A DNA stretch of 11,273 bases from CAZDML01 sp964506645. Lineage in GTDB: Bacteria > Elusimicrobiota > Elusimicrobia > 2-01-FULL-59-12. A program made the position numbers and the translations under genes. Each line of letters begins with the position of its first letter. The first letter of the stretch is position 1. The notes beneath the pieces were generated by a model. That model saw nothing but the letters and a program-made list of their open reading frames with translations, did not search any database and had not been told where the DNA came from. Below, piece after piece: positions 1-5,817 of this stretch. The DNA is taken from the NCBI GenBank assembly GCA_964506645.1, contig CAZDML010000065.1, positions 1-11,273 of the forward strand, in the 5' to 3' direction.

Positions 1-39
1 CCTACCACGCTAATAACTGGACAGGAAAACATTAGTGTT
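1..39. other. Window edge, no feature seen
   Basis: Short AT-leaning stretch before the palindromic repeat. I see no coding frame, convincing promoter or terminator in it. Confidence 0.4.
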
Positions 40-137
40 GTCATTGCGAGGAGCGAAGCGACGCGGCAATCTCATCTTTCTTCTAACACCTAAGATTGCC
101 ACGGTCCCCCAAAACACCTGGGGGACCTCGCAATGAC
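40..137. repeat. Palindromic GTCATTGCGAGG-type dispersed repeat
   Basis: A 98-bp element bounded by perfect 12-bp inverted ends: GTCATTGCGAGG at 40-51 and CCTCGCAATGAC at 126-137. A second inner inverted pair is GGCAATCT (65-72) with AGATTGCC (93-100). The right half also holds a hairpin, GGTCCCCC (103-110) pairing with GGGGGACC (120-127) around a 9-nt loop. The whole could fold into a branched stem. From memory, elements starting GTCATTGCGAGG..GAAGCGA..GGCAATCTC are scattered through many bacterial genomes as non-autonomous palindromic repeats, but I could not check for other copies here. The right end overlaps the first codons of the Nudix gene. Confidence 0.75.
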
Positions 138-798
138 ATCAACCACAAAACCAGACTTTTACTATTTGGAATCGGATGGCCAAGTCTTTCTCGTGAAAGA
201 CGGCCGCCAATGGCGATTCCCGACATCCAAAAAAGAACTCCCGTGCAACTTTGAACCCATCTTTCCGATGCCCATGCGTGAAGGCATTGTGCTCTTCGCC
301 AAACCGAAGCTGAAGCACCATCCCCATCACTGGTTCCATAAAGATGAAGTGATTGGCCGTTCCGATGTCGCCCCCGTCGTGCAGCAGGCCGTCAACCGAA
401 GCCTTCCGCGTGGTGCGGCCAAGGTCGCGATTATCGAGAAAGGAAAAGTGCTGATGGTCAAAGCCAGACGCGGGCTGACCCGGGGCATGTGGAATCTTCC
501 GGGCGGATTCATCGGTTATGGAGAACATCCGGAAGAAAGCGCGAAGCGGGAATGCCTCGAGGAGCTCGGTGCGCGCGTTACATTGATTCGGCTTCTGGGT
601 GTTTATGCTGAAACTTTTTCCCGCACGGGTGGCTACATGATCAGCTTTGTCTATCTCGGTAAACGTCTGGGCAAAACCCTTCGCCTCCATCCTGAAGAAA
701 TAGAAGCCGTGGAATGGATGCCGATCCGCCAGGCTCTCAGAAGCACCCTCAACCCCTTCGCCAAAGCCGGTCTGCGCGATTACTTGAAAAATGTTTAA
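133..798 (+). CDS. Nudix hydrolase with extra N-terminal domain
   Basis: A 221-residue protein of the Nudix superfamily, which hydrolyses nucleoside diphosphates linked to another moiety (NDP-sugars, dinucleotides, oxidised nucleotides). The complete Nudix box lies at residues 125-147: G125-x5-E131-x7-R139-E140-C-L-E143-E144-L-G146-A, with the divalent-metal glutamates present. It is preceded by a WNLPGG segment typical of the fold. Residues 1-85 form an additional N-terminal region with no motif I recognise, so the protein is longer than a minimal Nudix enzyme (about 130-160 residues). The substrate cannot be assigned. The ATG lies inside the right arm of the palindromic repeat, and an in-frame stop at 91-93 limits upstream extension. 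A GGGGGA run 7 nt upstream could act as a ribosome binding site but is paired in the repeat's hairpin. The 3' end overlaps the SulP start by 8 bp, which suggests translational coupling. Confidence 0.9.
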   Translation: MTSTTKPDFYYLESDGQVFLVKDGRQWRFPTSKKELPCNFEPIFPMPMREGIVLFAKPKLKHHPHHWFHKDEVIGRSDVAPVVQQAVNRSLPRGAAKVAIIEKGKVLMVKARRGLTRGMWNLPGGFIGYGEHPEESAKRECLEELGARVTLIRLLGVYAETFSRTGGYMISFVYLGKRLGKTLRLHPEEIEAVEWMPIRQALRSTLNPFAKAGLRDYLKNV

Positions 799-2419
799 AC
801 CTAAAATTATCACCTGTTTACGTGAGTATTCCTGGAGTCTCTTTCGTGCCGATCTGGGGGCCGGGGTTGTTGTCGGCCTGGTCGCGTTGCCCCTCGCCAT
901 GGCCTTTGCGATCGCTTCAGGGCTCCCCCCCGAACGCGGACTCTACACAGCCATCGTTGCTGGATTTCTAATTTCGCTGCTGGGCGGAAGCCGGGTTCAG
1001 ATCGGGGGGCCTACCGGCGCTTTTGTCGTCATCGTGGCGGGCATTGTGCAGGTTCACGGCTATCCCGGACTGGTCATGGCGACGATCATGGCCGGGGTTA
1101 TTCTAATCCTGATGGGAATCAGCCGGCTGGGCACGATGGTGAAATTCATCCCGTACCCGGTGACCACCGGCTTCACATCAGGGATCGCCATCGTGATTTT
1201 TAGCTCCCAGATTCGCGACTTCTTTGGGCTGACCCTGCCGTCGGTCCCGCCGGATTTTCTGAGCAAATGGCCGGCCTACATGACCGCCTTGCCGACCCTG
1301 AATCCCGCCGCGATGCTAATTGCCTCGGGAACTACTCTTCTCATCGCTTTATGGCCGAAACGATGGCACAAAATTCCCAGTCCCGCCGCCGCGCTGGTTC
1401 TAGCCACAGGACTGGTCGCTCTTTTGAATTTGCCTGTAGAGACCATCGGCAGCCGGTTCGGAGGGATTCCCAGCGGACTTCCGCACTGGAGCTGGCCGGT
1501 GATGTCCTGGTCCACTATTAAAACCCTCATTCCCAGCGCGACGACTATCGCGCTTCTGGCGGCGATTGAGTCCCTGCTATCGGCTGTGGTGGCGGATGGG
1601 ATGATCGGCGGACATCACAAATCGGATATTGAGCTGGTCGCGCAAGGCATCGCCAATATCGCGTCTCCCATGTTTGGCGGCATTCCCGCGACGGGAGCGA
1701 TCGCGCGCACCGCGACCAATGTGAGAAACGGCGGTCGAACCCCCATCGCGGGAATCACTCATGCCGTCGTGCTCCTGATCATTCTGCTCTGCGCCGGCCC
1801 GCTGGCCGCGAAAATTCCCCTGGCTTCCCTGGCGGGGATTCTCGTGGTCGTGTGCTACAACATGTCCGAATGGCGATCCTTTCAGTTTCTCCTGCAGGGT
1901 CCGCGCAGTGATATCGTAATTTTATTAACGACGTTTTTTCTGACGGTCCTTGTTGATCTGACGGTGGCCGTGGAAGTTGGGATGGTCCTGGCCGCCATGC
2001 TCTTCATGCGCCACATGGCCAACCTCACGCAAGTGCGGGCACTGAGCGGAGAGAATGCGGGAGATACAGAGACCGGCGTGCGGGAAGCGCTGCACATTCC
2101 GGCGAACGTTCAGGTGTATTCTGCGTGCGGCTCGTTTTTCTTCGGCGCCGCGCACAAATTGATGGAGACCATCCGGATCGTCAGCGAAGCGCCGAAAGCG
2201 CTGGTCCTCGATATGACCGGCGTTCTGCATATCGATGCGAGCGGCTTGCATGTCTTACAACAGATTCAGAAAGAATGCCGGCAGAAGGGAACCGCATTTT
2301 ATATTGTCGGGATTCAGACCCAGCCTCGCCGAGTCTTTCATAAGACGGGGCTCTTCCATAGCTTTGGCGAAGCCCATTTCCTGCCAACCCTTCGCGACGC
2401 CCTTCAGAAAATCGCCTAG
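791..2419 (+). CDS. SulP family anion transporter with STAS domain
   Basis: A 542-residue inner-membrane protein of the SulP/SLC26 family (sulfate, bicarbonate or other anion transport driven by H+ or Na+). The N-terminal part carries the conserved stretch PPERGLYTA (about residues 46-54), followed by GGPTGAFVV (72-80). Many hydrophobic membrane segments run to about residue 410. A C-terminal STAS domain spans about 438-540, with the core D-M-T-G-V-L-H-I-D482-A-S484-G. The length is normal for bacterial SulP. The substrate cannot be read from sequence: sulfate, bicarbonate (BicA/DauA-like) and others remain possible, and no carbonic anhydrase or sulfur-assimilation gene is adjacent. The ATG overlaps the end of the Nudix gene (ATGTTTAA), with no good Shine-Dalgarno of its own, so it is probably translated by coupling in a two-gene operon. 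It converges on the deformylase gene with only 7 bp between stop codons. Confidence 0.93.
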   Translation: MFKPKIITCLREYSWSLFRADLGAGVVVGLVALPLAMAFAIASGLPPERGLYTAIVAGFLISLLGGSRVQIGGPTGAFVVIVAGIVQVHGYPGLVMATIMAGVILILMGISRLGTMVKFIPYPVTTGFTSGIAIVIFSSQIRDFFGLTLPSVPPDFLSKWPAYMTALPTLNPAAMLIASGTTLLIALWPKRWHKIPSPAAALVLATGLVALLNLPVETIGSRFGGIPSGLPHWSWPVMSWSTIKTLIPSATTIALLAAIESLLSAVVADGMIGGHHKSDIELVAQGIANIASPMFGGIPATGAIARTATNVRNGGRTPIAGITHAVVLLIILLCAGPLAAKIPLASLAGILVVVCYNMSEWRSFQFLLQGPRSDIVILLTTFFLTVLVDLTVAVEVGMVLAAMLFMRHMANLTQVRALSGENAGDTETGVREALHIPANVQVYSACGSFFFGAAHKLMETIRIVSEAPKALVLDMTGVLHIDASGLHVLQQIQKECRQKGTAFYIVGIQTQPRRVFHKTGLFHSFGEAHFLPTLRDALQKIA

Positions 2420-2426
2420 ACTTTCC

Positions 2427-2927
2427 TCAGCCGTATGTTTTCCGACGAAACACATCCGTTTCGAGCGACGCCACCCGATCTAAAAACAACCAACCGTCTA
2501 AATGATCGAGCTCGTGCTGAAAGACAATCGCTTCAAAACCTTCCGCGTGGATTTCCATCCGTTCCCCCGATAATGTCCACGCTTCCAGCGTGAGAGACTC
2601 CGAACGCACCACATTGCCCGTAAAATCGGGCACGCTCAAACACCCTTCACGCAGGAGGCGCTGCCCGCGGTGTGCGAGTGCGCGCGGATTCACGAGCGCC
2701 AACCGGCCATGATAGCTCCCGGCTTGGTTGATCCGTTTGGCATCGACCGTCATCACGCGCCAAGGTTTGCCGACTTGAGGGGCGGCCAGCCCCACACAGC
2801 GTGGGTGATGCAGCATGGTCGCCATCATGTCGCGTGCGAGCTGATGCACTTCACGGGCCTGAGGGTCGACCGTTTTGGCTGGGACTTTTAAAAGGCCGTG
2901 GGGGTAGCGGACAATGTCGAGGATCAC
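2427..2927 (-). CDS. def: Peptide deformylase
   Basis: A 166-residue metallohydrolase that removes the formyl group from the initiator N-formylmethionine of new proteins in the cytoplasm. All three family motifs are present. Motif 1 is V-G-L-A-A-P-Q (45-51), where the usual preceding Gly is Cys44. Motif 2 is E94-G-C96-L-S. Motif 3 is Q137-H138-E139-L-D-H142. C96, H138 and H142 are the metal ligands and E139 the catalytic acid. Length is normal for a type 1 enzyme. The start is GTG at 2927-2925, chosen because it overlaps the TGA of the upstream ACT-domain gene (GTGA, 4-bp overlap), a standard coupling arrangement. It is the last gene of the minus-strand block. No methionyl-tRNA formyltransferase gene is visible next to it. 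No terminator is apparent before the convergent SulP gene. Confidence 0.96.
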   Translation of the reverse strand: MILDIVRYPHGLLKVPAKTVDPQAREVHQLARDMMATMLHHPRCVGLAAPQVGKPWRVMTVDAKRINQAGSYHGRLALVNPRALAHRGQRLLREGCLSVPDFTGNVVRSESLTLEAWTLSGERMEIHAEGFEAIVFQHELDHLDGWLFLDRVASLETDVFRRKTYG

Positions 2928-3421
2928 AGCGTCAGCGGTTCGATCTCCTGATACGAGAGATCGACGTTCAAGGCAAGGCGCACGCGCTCTAGATCGCGGC
3001 GCAGGACGGCGGGAGAGAGGCCGCGGGGCAGCGTCACCTCCAGGAGCATCACGTACAGCGGAGAGGAAGGACGATCGAGTACTTTGGTTTGTAGGTCAGT
3101 AATATTCACTCGCCGGCGGGACAAAAGGTCGGCCACATGAAAGACCAGTCCGGGCTTGTCGATCCCGTACACCGATATCAGCCCATCGGCCGAAGACGAA
3201 CCTCGGCGGCGCGCCAGCGCCGCTGGAATCGGACGGACAAGCATCGTGAGTCTGCTTTTCCGCTCGATGCTTTGAATTGTTTTTTGGAACGCTTTGGCCG
3301 ATACCGTCGCCGGCAGCGACAAGGTCAGCATCATCGTAAATTCACCGCCCAACCGTGTCATGCTGGCATCTTCCAGATTGGCGCCGGCTTTGTAGAGACT
3401 GCGGGTCAATGACGCAACCAT
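2924..3421 (-). CDS. GcvR-like ACT-domain regulator (5' end missing in gap)
   Basis: About 165 residues of a two-ACT-domain protein, resembling the glycine cleavage system transcriptional repressor family (GcvR, COG2716). The first ACT domain reads M-V-A-S-L-T-R-S-L-Y-K-A-G-A-N-L-E-D-A-S, then MTRLGGEFTMM. The second begins L-I-S-V-Y-G-I-D-K-P-G-L-V and runs to the C-terminus. ACT domains usually bind amino acids or mediate regulatory interactions, and here glycine-related regulation is only a family-level guess. The Met codon abutting the N run is probably not the start: family members have a short strand ending in D-R-P-G before this point, so roughly 15-20 residues should lie in the gap. 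The stop overlaps the deformylase GTG. In this conceptual translation the frame is open through the Ns into the HNH gene, which is an artefact of the 100-N filler. Confidence 0.85.
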   Translation of the reverse strand: MVASLTRSLYKAGANLEDASMTRLGGEFTMMLTLSLPATVSAKAFQKTIQSIERKSRLTMLVRPIPAALARRRGSSSADGLISVYGIDKPGLVFHVADLLSRRRVNITDLQTKVLDRPSSPLYVMLLEVTLPRGLSPAVLRRDLERVRLALNVDLSYQEIEPLTL

Positions 3422-3521
3422 NNNNNNNNNNNNNNNNNNNNNNNNNNNNNNNNNNNNNNNNNNNNNNNNNNNNNNNNNNNNNNNNNNNNNNNNNNNNNNN
3501 NNNNNNNNNNNNNNNNNNNNN
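3422..3521. other. Assembly gap (100 N)
   Basis: Exactly 100 unresolved bases, the conventional filler for a scaffold gap of unknown length. It separates the 3' end of the HNH gene from the 5' end of the ACT-domain gene. The true distance, and any gene in between, cannot be known from this window. The right edge begins with GGCAGACGGTCTGCC (3522-3536), a 15-nt palindrome with 7-bp arms inside the HNH coding sequence. Confidence 0.98.
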
Positions 3522-3970
3522 GGCAGACGGTCTGCCTTACGCAGATTGCAGGGGATGCAGGAAGTCACAATATTCGACCAGTCTGTTTTGCCACCGCGCG
3601 AACGCGGAAGCACATGCTCTAAATTGAGTTCGTGGGTGGTGAATTTCCCGCCGCAGTAGCAACAGCGAAAACTGTAATGTTCGTAGATATTGCGGCGTGT
3701 AAACTTCACATCTCCCACGGGGAGCTTATCGTAACCACGCAGAGCGATCACATCGGGGATAGCGATTCGGAAAGACGGTGTGGTGACAAAACTGGGCCCG
3801 GGGGTGCGCATCATCTGCGACAACTCGCGCCAATCATCAAAATTGTATGTGCGGTATTCCTCGTCAACAACGCGGGCATGGTCCAGGTAGACCAGCGAAA
3901 GCGCCCGCTGCCACGGGGTGATATGGATGGCGTAGAAGTTACGGTTGAGCACCAAAACATCGGCTGACAT
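3522..3970 (-). CDS. HNH endonuclease-like protein (3' end missing in gap)
   Basis: The first 150 residues of an HNH nuclease of the HNH_5-like type. After an N-terminal region starting M-S-A-D-V-L-V-L-N-R-N-F-Y comes the HNH/zinc module: C103-x2-C106, L-E-H119-V-L-P-R-S-R-G-G, S-N133-I-V, and C138-x2-C141-N-x-R-K-A-D-R. The paired CxxC motifs should bind a structural zinc, with H119 and N133 as active-site candidates. This family is widespread outside restriction systems and its cellular role is mostly unknown; a DNA nick or repair function is only an inference. The frame continues into the gap, where members normally add some tens of residues. The start is the ATG at 3970-3968, preceded by a strong GGGAGG Shine-Dalgarno (3980-3975) with 4-nt spacing; a TTG immediately upstream is in frame but less likely. 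Confidence 0.88.
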
Positions 3971-4007
3971 CAAACCTCCCGTACGTCCTACTTCCTAAGT
4001 CGCACAG

Positions 4008-4016
4008 ATTCTAACA
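4008..4016 (-). promoter_or_regulatory. Extended -10 promoter for the HNH/ACT/def block
   Basis: On the minus strand TGTTAGAAT reads as an extended -10 (TGn) followed by TAGAAT, one mismatch from TATAAT. No good -35 is seen 16-18 bp upstream, which is common for extended -10 promoters. It would give a leader of roughly 30 nt containing the GGGAGG ribosome binding site. Confidence 0.5.
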
Positions 4017-4058
4017 CATAACGACGCGGCATTTTGCGATACCCGAGGATTTACAGAG

Positions 4059-4091
4059 CGTTAACACAGCTGTCATTTGCCCGTAACACTA
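4059..4091 (+). promoter_or_regulatory. Three 11-bp direct repeats, Pho-box-like, upstream of FlgD-like gene
   Basis: Three consecutive 11-mers begin at 4059, 4070 and 4081. Their first seven bases are CGTTAAC, CTGTCAT and CCGTAAC. The middle one is a perfect match to the E. coli PhoB half-site CTGTCAY; the third matches 5 of 7 and the first 4 of 7. An 11-bp period is the arrangement used by PhoB/OmpR-family regulators. The array ends 19 bp before the GTG start, roughly where an activator replacing a -35 would sit. The match is short and could be chance. Confidence 0.3.
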
Positions 4092-4109
4092 TAAGGGTAT
4101 GCTTAGAAG

Positions 4110-4691
4110 GTGAAAAAAGCAACCTTGCATTTCAGCCTGCTCGTCGGAATAGCGCTCTTAAACCCACTTTTGCACGCCGAAGAGGGCCCAATGTCCGTGG
4201 AAGGGGAGACCGCCCCCCGCCGCGAACCCGTGATTATCGCTTCCGCTCAGATGGGGATCGTACCACTGCCCAACGCGGGACTCTTAAACCGCCTGCCCGG
4301 CATGAACAATCGCATTCAGCCAGTAGGACGTTTGGACGGCGCTGCGCCGCAAACCGTTCCTGTAGAACTCATTTCGGACGTGATTAACTATCCCAATCCT
4401 TTTGATTCCCGCAAAGGTGGCATGGAAGGCAAAACCGTCATTGCCTACCAACTCGCGCAGGACTCGCGTACAACCATCACGATCTACAGCCTGCTCGGCA
4501 GCAAAGTGAATGCCTGGAATTTCGCTCCCGGCGAAAACGGCGGCCGACAAGGCCTCAACACCCTCCCCTGGGACGGCACTAACGAAGCCGGCGATAAAGT
4601 CTCCAAAGGCGGCTACATTGCACAGATCGAAGTAGCGTCCGCCGATGGGTCTTTTGCCAGCGTCTACCGCAAGATTGGCGTCATTCATTAA
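4110..4691 (+). CDS. Secreted protein with C-terminal FlgD/T9SS-like Ig domain
   Basis: A 193-residue exported protein. Residues 1-23 form a Sec signal peptide (KK, then a hydrophobic core, then L-H-A before E24). Residues 24-85 are low-complexity and Pro/Gly rich with no recognised domain. Residues 91-193 form an Ig-like beta domain of the FlgD_ig/type 9 sorting-like class. It starts with the hallmark Y94-P-N-P-F98 and has T-T-I-T-I-Y-S-L-L-G, W154-D-G-T-N-E-A-G and G-G-Y169 in the usual order. In other bacteria this domain ends large surface or secreted proteins; here almost nothing precedes it, so it may be a stand-alone structural or assembly factor. Function unknown. The start is GTG at 4110, required to keep the basic n-region of the signal peptide. 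AAGG directly abuts it, too close for a classical ribosome site. A four-codon ATG frame (4099-4113) overlaps the GTG. Confidence 0.8.
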   Translation: MKKATLHFSLLVGIALLNPLLHAEEGPMSVEGETAPRREPVIIASAQMGIVPLPNAGLLNRLPGMNNRIQPVGRLDGAAPQTVPVELISDVINYPNPFDSRKGGMEGKTVIAYQLAQDSRTTITIYSLLGSKVNAWNFAPGENGGRQGLNTLPWDGTNEAGDKVSKGGYIAQIEVASADGSFASVYRKIGVIH

Positions 4692-4821
4692 GACAATCAC
4701 CAAACTCCATATCCCAAGATCCAAATAATAACCAAACACATAATCACCCAAACTGTTTGTGCTTGGTCATTGAAATTTATTTGGAGCTTGGAATTTGGTT
4801 CTTGGAGCTTATAATCTCCTT
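4692..4821. repeat. CCAAA-rich imperfect inverted repeat
   Basis: Non-coding stretch whose left half is a run of CCAAA/TCCAA words (A/C rich) and whose right half is the complementary T/G-rich form (TTTGG, TTGGA, TTTGG, TTGGA). The centre is CAAAC-T-GTTTG at 4749-4759. Arms align only imperfectly, with indels. The transcript could fold into a long weak hairpin, possibly ending transcription of the FlgD-like gene. I recall similar CCAAACTCCAA-type dispersed repeats in genomes of uncultivated bacteria, but cannot verify other copies. A promoter for the next small gene lies in its right arm. Confidence 0.5.
4788..4815 (+). promoter_or_regulatory. Sigma70-type promoter for small membrane protein
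   Basis: Perfect -10 TATAAT at 4810-4815, with TTGGAA (4 of 6 to TTGACA) at 4788-4793 and a 16-bp spacer. Initiation 6-7 nt downstream would fall on the ATG at 4822, implying a leaderless or near-leaderless transcript. No Shine-Dalgarno lies at normal distance (GGAG is 14 nt away). Confidence 0.5.
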
Positions 4822-4992
4822 ATGGATAAAAAAGAAGCCCGCAAACTGGGCGCCTGGGTCTCGCTACTGGCAGGGTTGTGTTTTGTGGCCGGAGGCGCGG
4901 CGGCGGTCTCTATCATGTTCTTTATGAAGCCCGGAACAGGGATCCGAATCCTCATTGCTCTGGGCCGTTTGCTCCATCCTTCCTCATCGTAA
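4822..4992 (+). CDS. Small single-TM membrane protein, unknown
   Basis: A 56-residue protein: a charged N-terminus (M-D-K-K-E-A-R-K), one hydrophobic segment from about residue 12 to 36, then a short basic tail. I do not recognise a family. Reasons to believe it is real: a perfect TATAAT precisely placed ahead of the ATG, a plausible inner-membrane topology, and co-orientation with the kinase gene 42 bp downstream. The same frame could be extended 9 codons upstream to a GTG or similar at 4795, but that would run through the repeat and the promoter, so ATG 4822 is preferred. A role with the downstream sensorless kinase, for example as membrane anchor or input, is speculation. Confidence 0.5.
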   Translation: MDKKEARKLGAWVSLLAGLCFVAGGAAAVSIMFFMKPGTGIRILIALGRLLHPSSS

Positions 4993-5004
4993 AATTAACC
5001 GTGT

Positions 5005-5035
5005 CGTAACACTCACCTGTTACTCTAAAGGTGAA
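5005..5035 (+). promoter_or_regulatory. Shared upstream motif and ribosome site of histidine kinase gene
   Basis: CGTAACACT at 5005-5013 followed 14 nt later by AAGGTGAA (5028-5035), whose last A starts the ATG. The same two words in the same order, 16 nt apart, precede the FlgD-like gene (4082-4090 and 4107-4114). The AAAGGTGA is the presumed ribosome binding site of the kinase. CTGTTAC at 5017-5023 also matches the PhoB half-site at 6 of 7 bases. A common regulator is possible but unproven. Confidence 0.25.
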
Positions 5036-5745
5036 TGAATACGATTCCTTCAACGGATATCCTTCAGCAGAACTCCCTTCAGGCGGTCGTCCATGACCTG
5101 CGGACGCCGATGACCATTATCAAAGGCTACCTGCAGCTTTTGCTGTCCGGCTGCGCCGGCCCGATGTCGGAAGAACAAGCCAAATTGATCAAGCGCTCCG
5201 TCGCGCCGCTCGAAGATCTCATTCTCATGACGGACAATCTGATGCAGTCGATGAATTTAGAAAAAGACGGATTTGCACTGCACCCAGAAGTCATCAATCT
5301 CGACACCACCATCAACGAAATTATTGGTTTCTATGAAATTACCTTTTCCCAGCGCCGCATCAGCCTGACCCATGTCGGACATCCGTCGTTTGCGTACGTG
5401 CGCGCCGACCTGTTCTGGTTCAAGCGGATCCTGCACAATCTCATTTGGAATGCCTACAAGTACACCCCGGACGGTGGGCAGGTACAGATTCATGTCCAGC
5501 CCAACGACGAAGGCCTGTCGATCAGCATCCAGGACTCGGGCCTCGGCATACCCAGCGACAAACTGCAGCAGATTTTTGAGAAGTTTAAGCAAGCTCGGTC
5601 CAGCGATACCCAATTGGGGACCGGTCTGGGTCTTTGGATCTGCAAACGGGTGATGGAATACCACGGCGGCCGCATCAGCGTCGATTCCGTGCCCGGCCGC
5701 GGGTCCCGTTTTACCCTCTGGTTCCCCCCTTCGTCCGTCCACTAG
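5035..5745 (+). CDS. Sensorless histidine kinase (HisKA + HATPase)
   Basis: A 236-residue transmitter-only histidine kinase. The HisKA H-box is V-V-H20-D-L-R-T-P with phosphoacceptor H20. The HATPase_c domain has the N-box (N135, N139 in H-N-L-I-W-N-A-Y-K-Y-T-P), G1 box D167-S-G-L-G-I-P, F-box F181-E-K-F and G2 box G195-T-G-L-G-L. All catalytic elements are intact. No transmembrane segment, PAS, HAMP or GAF domain is present: only about 14 residues precede the H-box. It is therefore cytosolic and must receive its signal from a partner. No response regulator gene lies in the window, making it an orphan. It sits 72 bp upstream of, and co-directional with, the copper operon, but the operon has its own promoter and sequence gives no proof that this kinase controls it. 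Start ATG follows AAAGGTGA. Confidence 0.9.
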   Translation: MNTIPSTDILQQNSLQAVVHDLRTPMTIIKGYLQLLLSGCAGPMSEEQAKLIKRSVAPLEDLILMTDNLMQSMNLEKDGFALHPEVINLDTTINEIIGFYEITFSQRRISLTHVGHPSFAYVRADLFWFKRILHNLIWNAYKYTPDGGQVQIHVQPNDEGLSISIQDSGLGIPSDKLQQIFEKFKQARSSDTQLGTGLGLWICKRVMEYHGGRISVDSVPGRGSRFTLWFPPSSVH

Positions 5746-5754
5746 GTCCAAATT

Positions 5755-5783
5755 AGGCCCCGCCCATACCGGGCATCGGGCCT
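5755..5783 (+). terminator. GC-rich hairpin between kinase gene and copper operon
   Basis: Outer arms AGGCCC (5755-5760) and GGGCCT (5778-5783), inner arms GCCC (5762-5765) and GGGC (5771-5774), with loop ATACC. It begins 10 nt after the kinase stop codon. Only TT follows, so it is an incomplete intrinsic terminator. Its last base is the first base of the copper promoter -35, so it could instead be an operator. Confidence 0.4.
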
Positions 5784-5811
5784 TGACTCCCCCCCGATCG
5801 AGGTCTATACT
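5783..5811 (+). promoter_or_regulatory. Near-consensus sigma70 promoter of the copper/silver operon
   Basis: -35 TTGACT (5783-5788), 17-bp spacer, -10 TATACT (5806-5811): each hexamer has one mismatch and the spacing is ideal. The ATG at 5818 lies 6 nt after the -10, so transcription would start on or beside it and the mRNA would be leaderless; no Shine-Dalgarno is present. The 17-bp spacer argues against a MerR/CueR-type promoter, which uses 19-20 bp. A C-run in the spacer and the hairpin overlapping the -35 could be repressor sites. Confidence 0.65.
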
Positions 5812-5817
5812 CACTTT

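Noticed and set aside
139..900. 253-codon minus-strand open frame
   Set aside because: Entirely antisense to the Nudix gene with its intact catalytic box; no recognisable domain, composition typical of a shadow frame.
2924..3973. Single HNH-ACT fusion protein across the Ns
   Set aside because: The join exists only because 100 Ns is filler that happened to keep the frame; the two halves belong to unrelated complete families, and each is missing an end at the gap.
4099..4113. Four-codon leader ORF overlapping the GTG of the FlgD-like gene
   Set aside because: Too short to distinguish from chance; no attenuator-type structure or biased codons accompany it.
5257..5814. 185-codon minus-strand open frame
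   Set aside because: Antisense shadow of the histidine kinase, reading through the intergenic hairpin and the copper promoter.
5783..5817. MerR/CueR-type copper promoter
   Set aside because: The -35/-10 spacer is 17 bp, not the 19-20 bp of MerR-family promoters, and no convincing dyad lies in the spacer.
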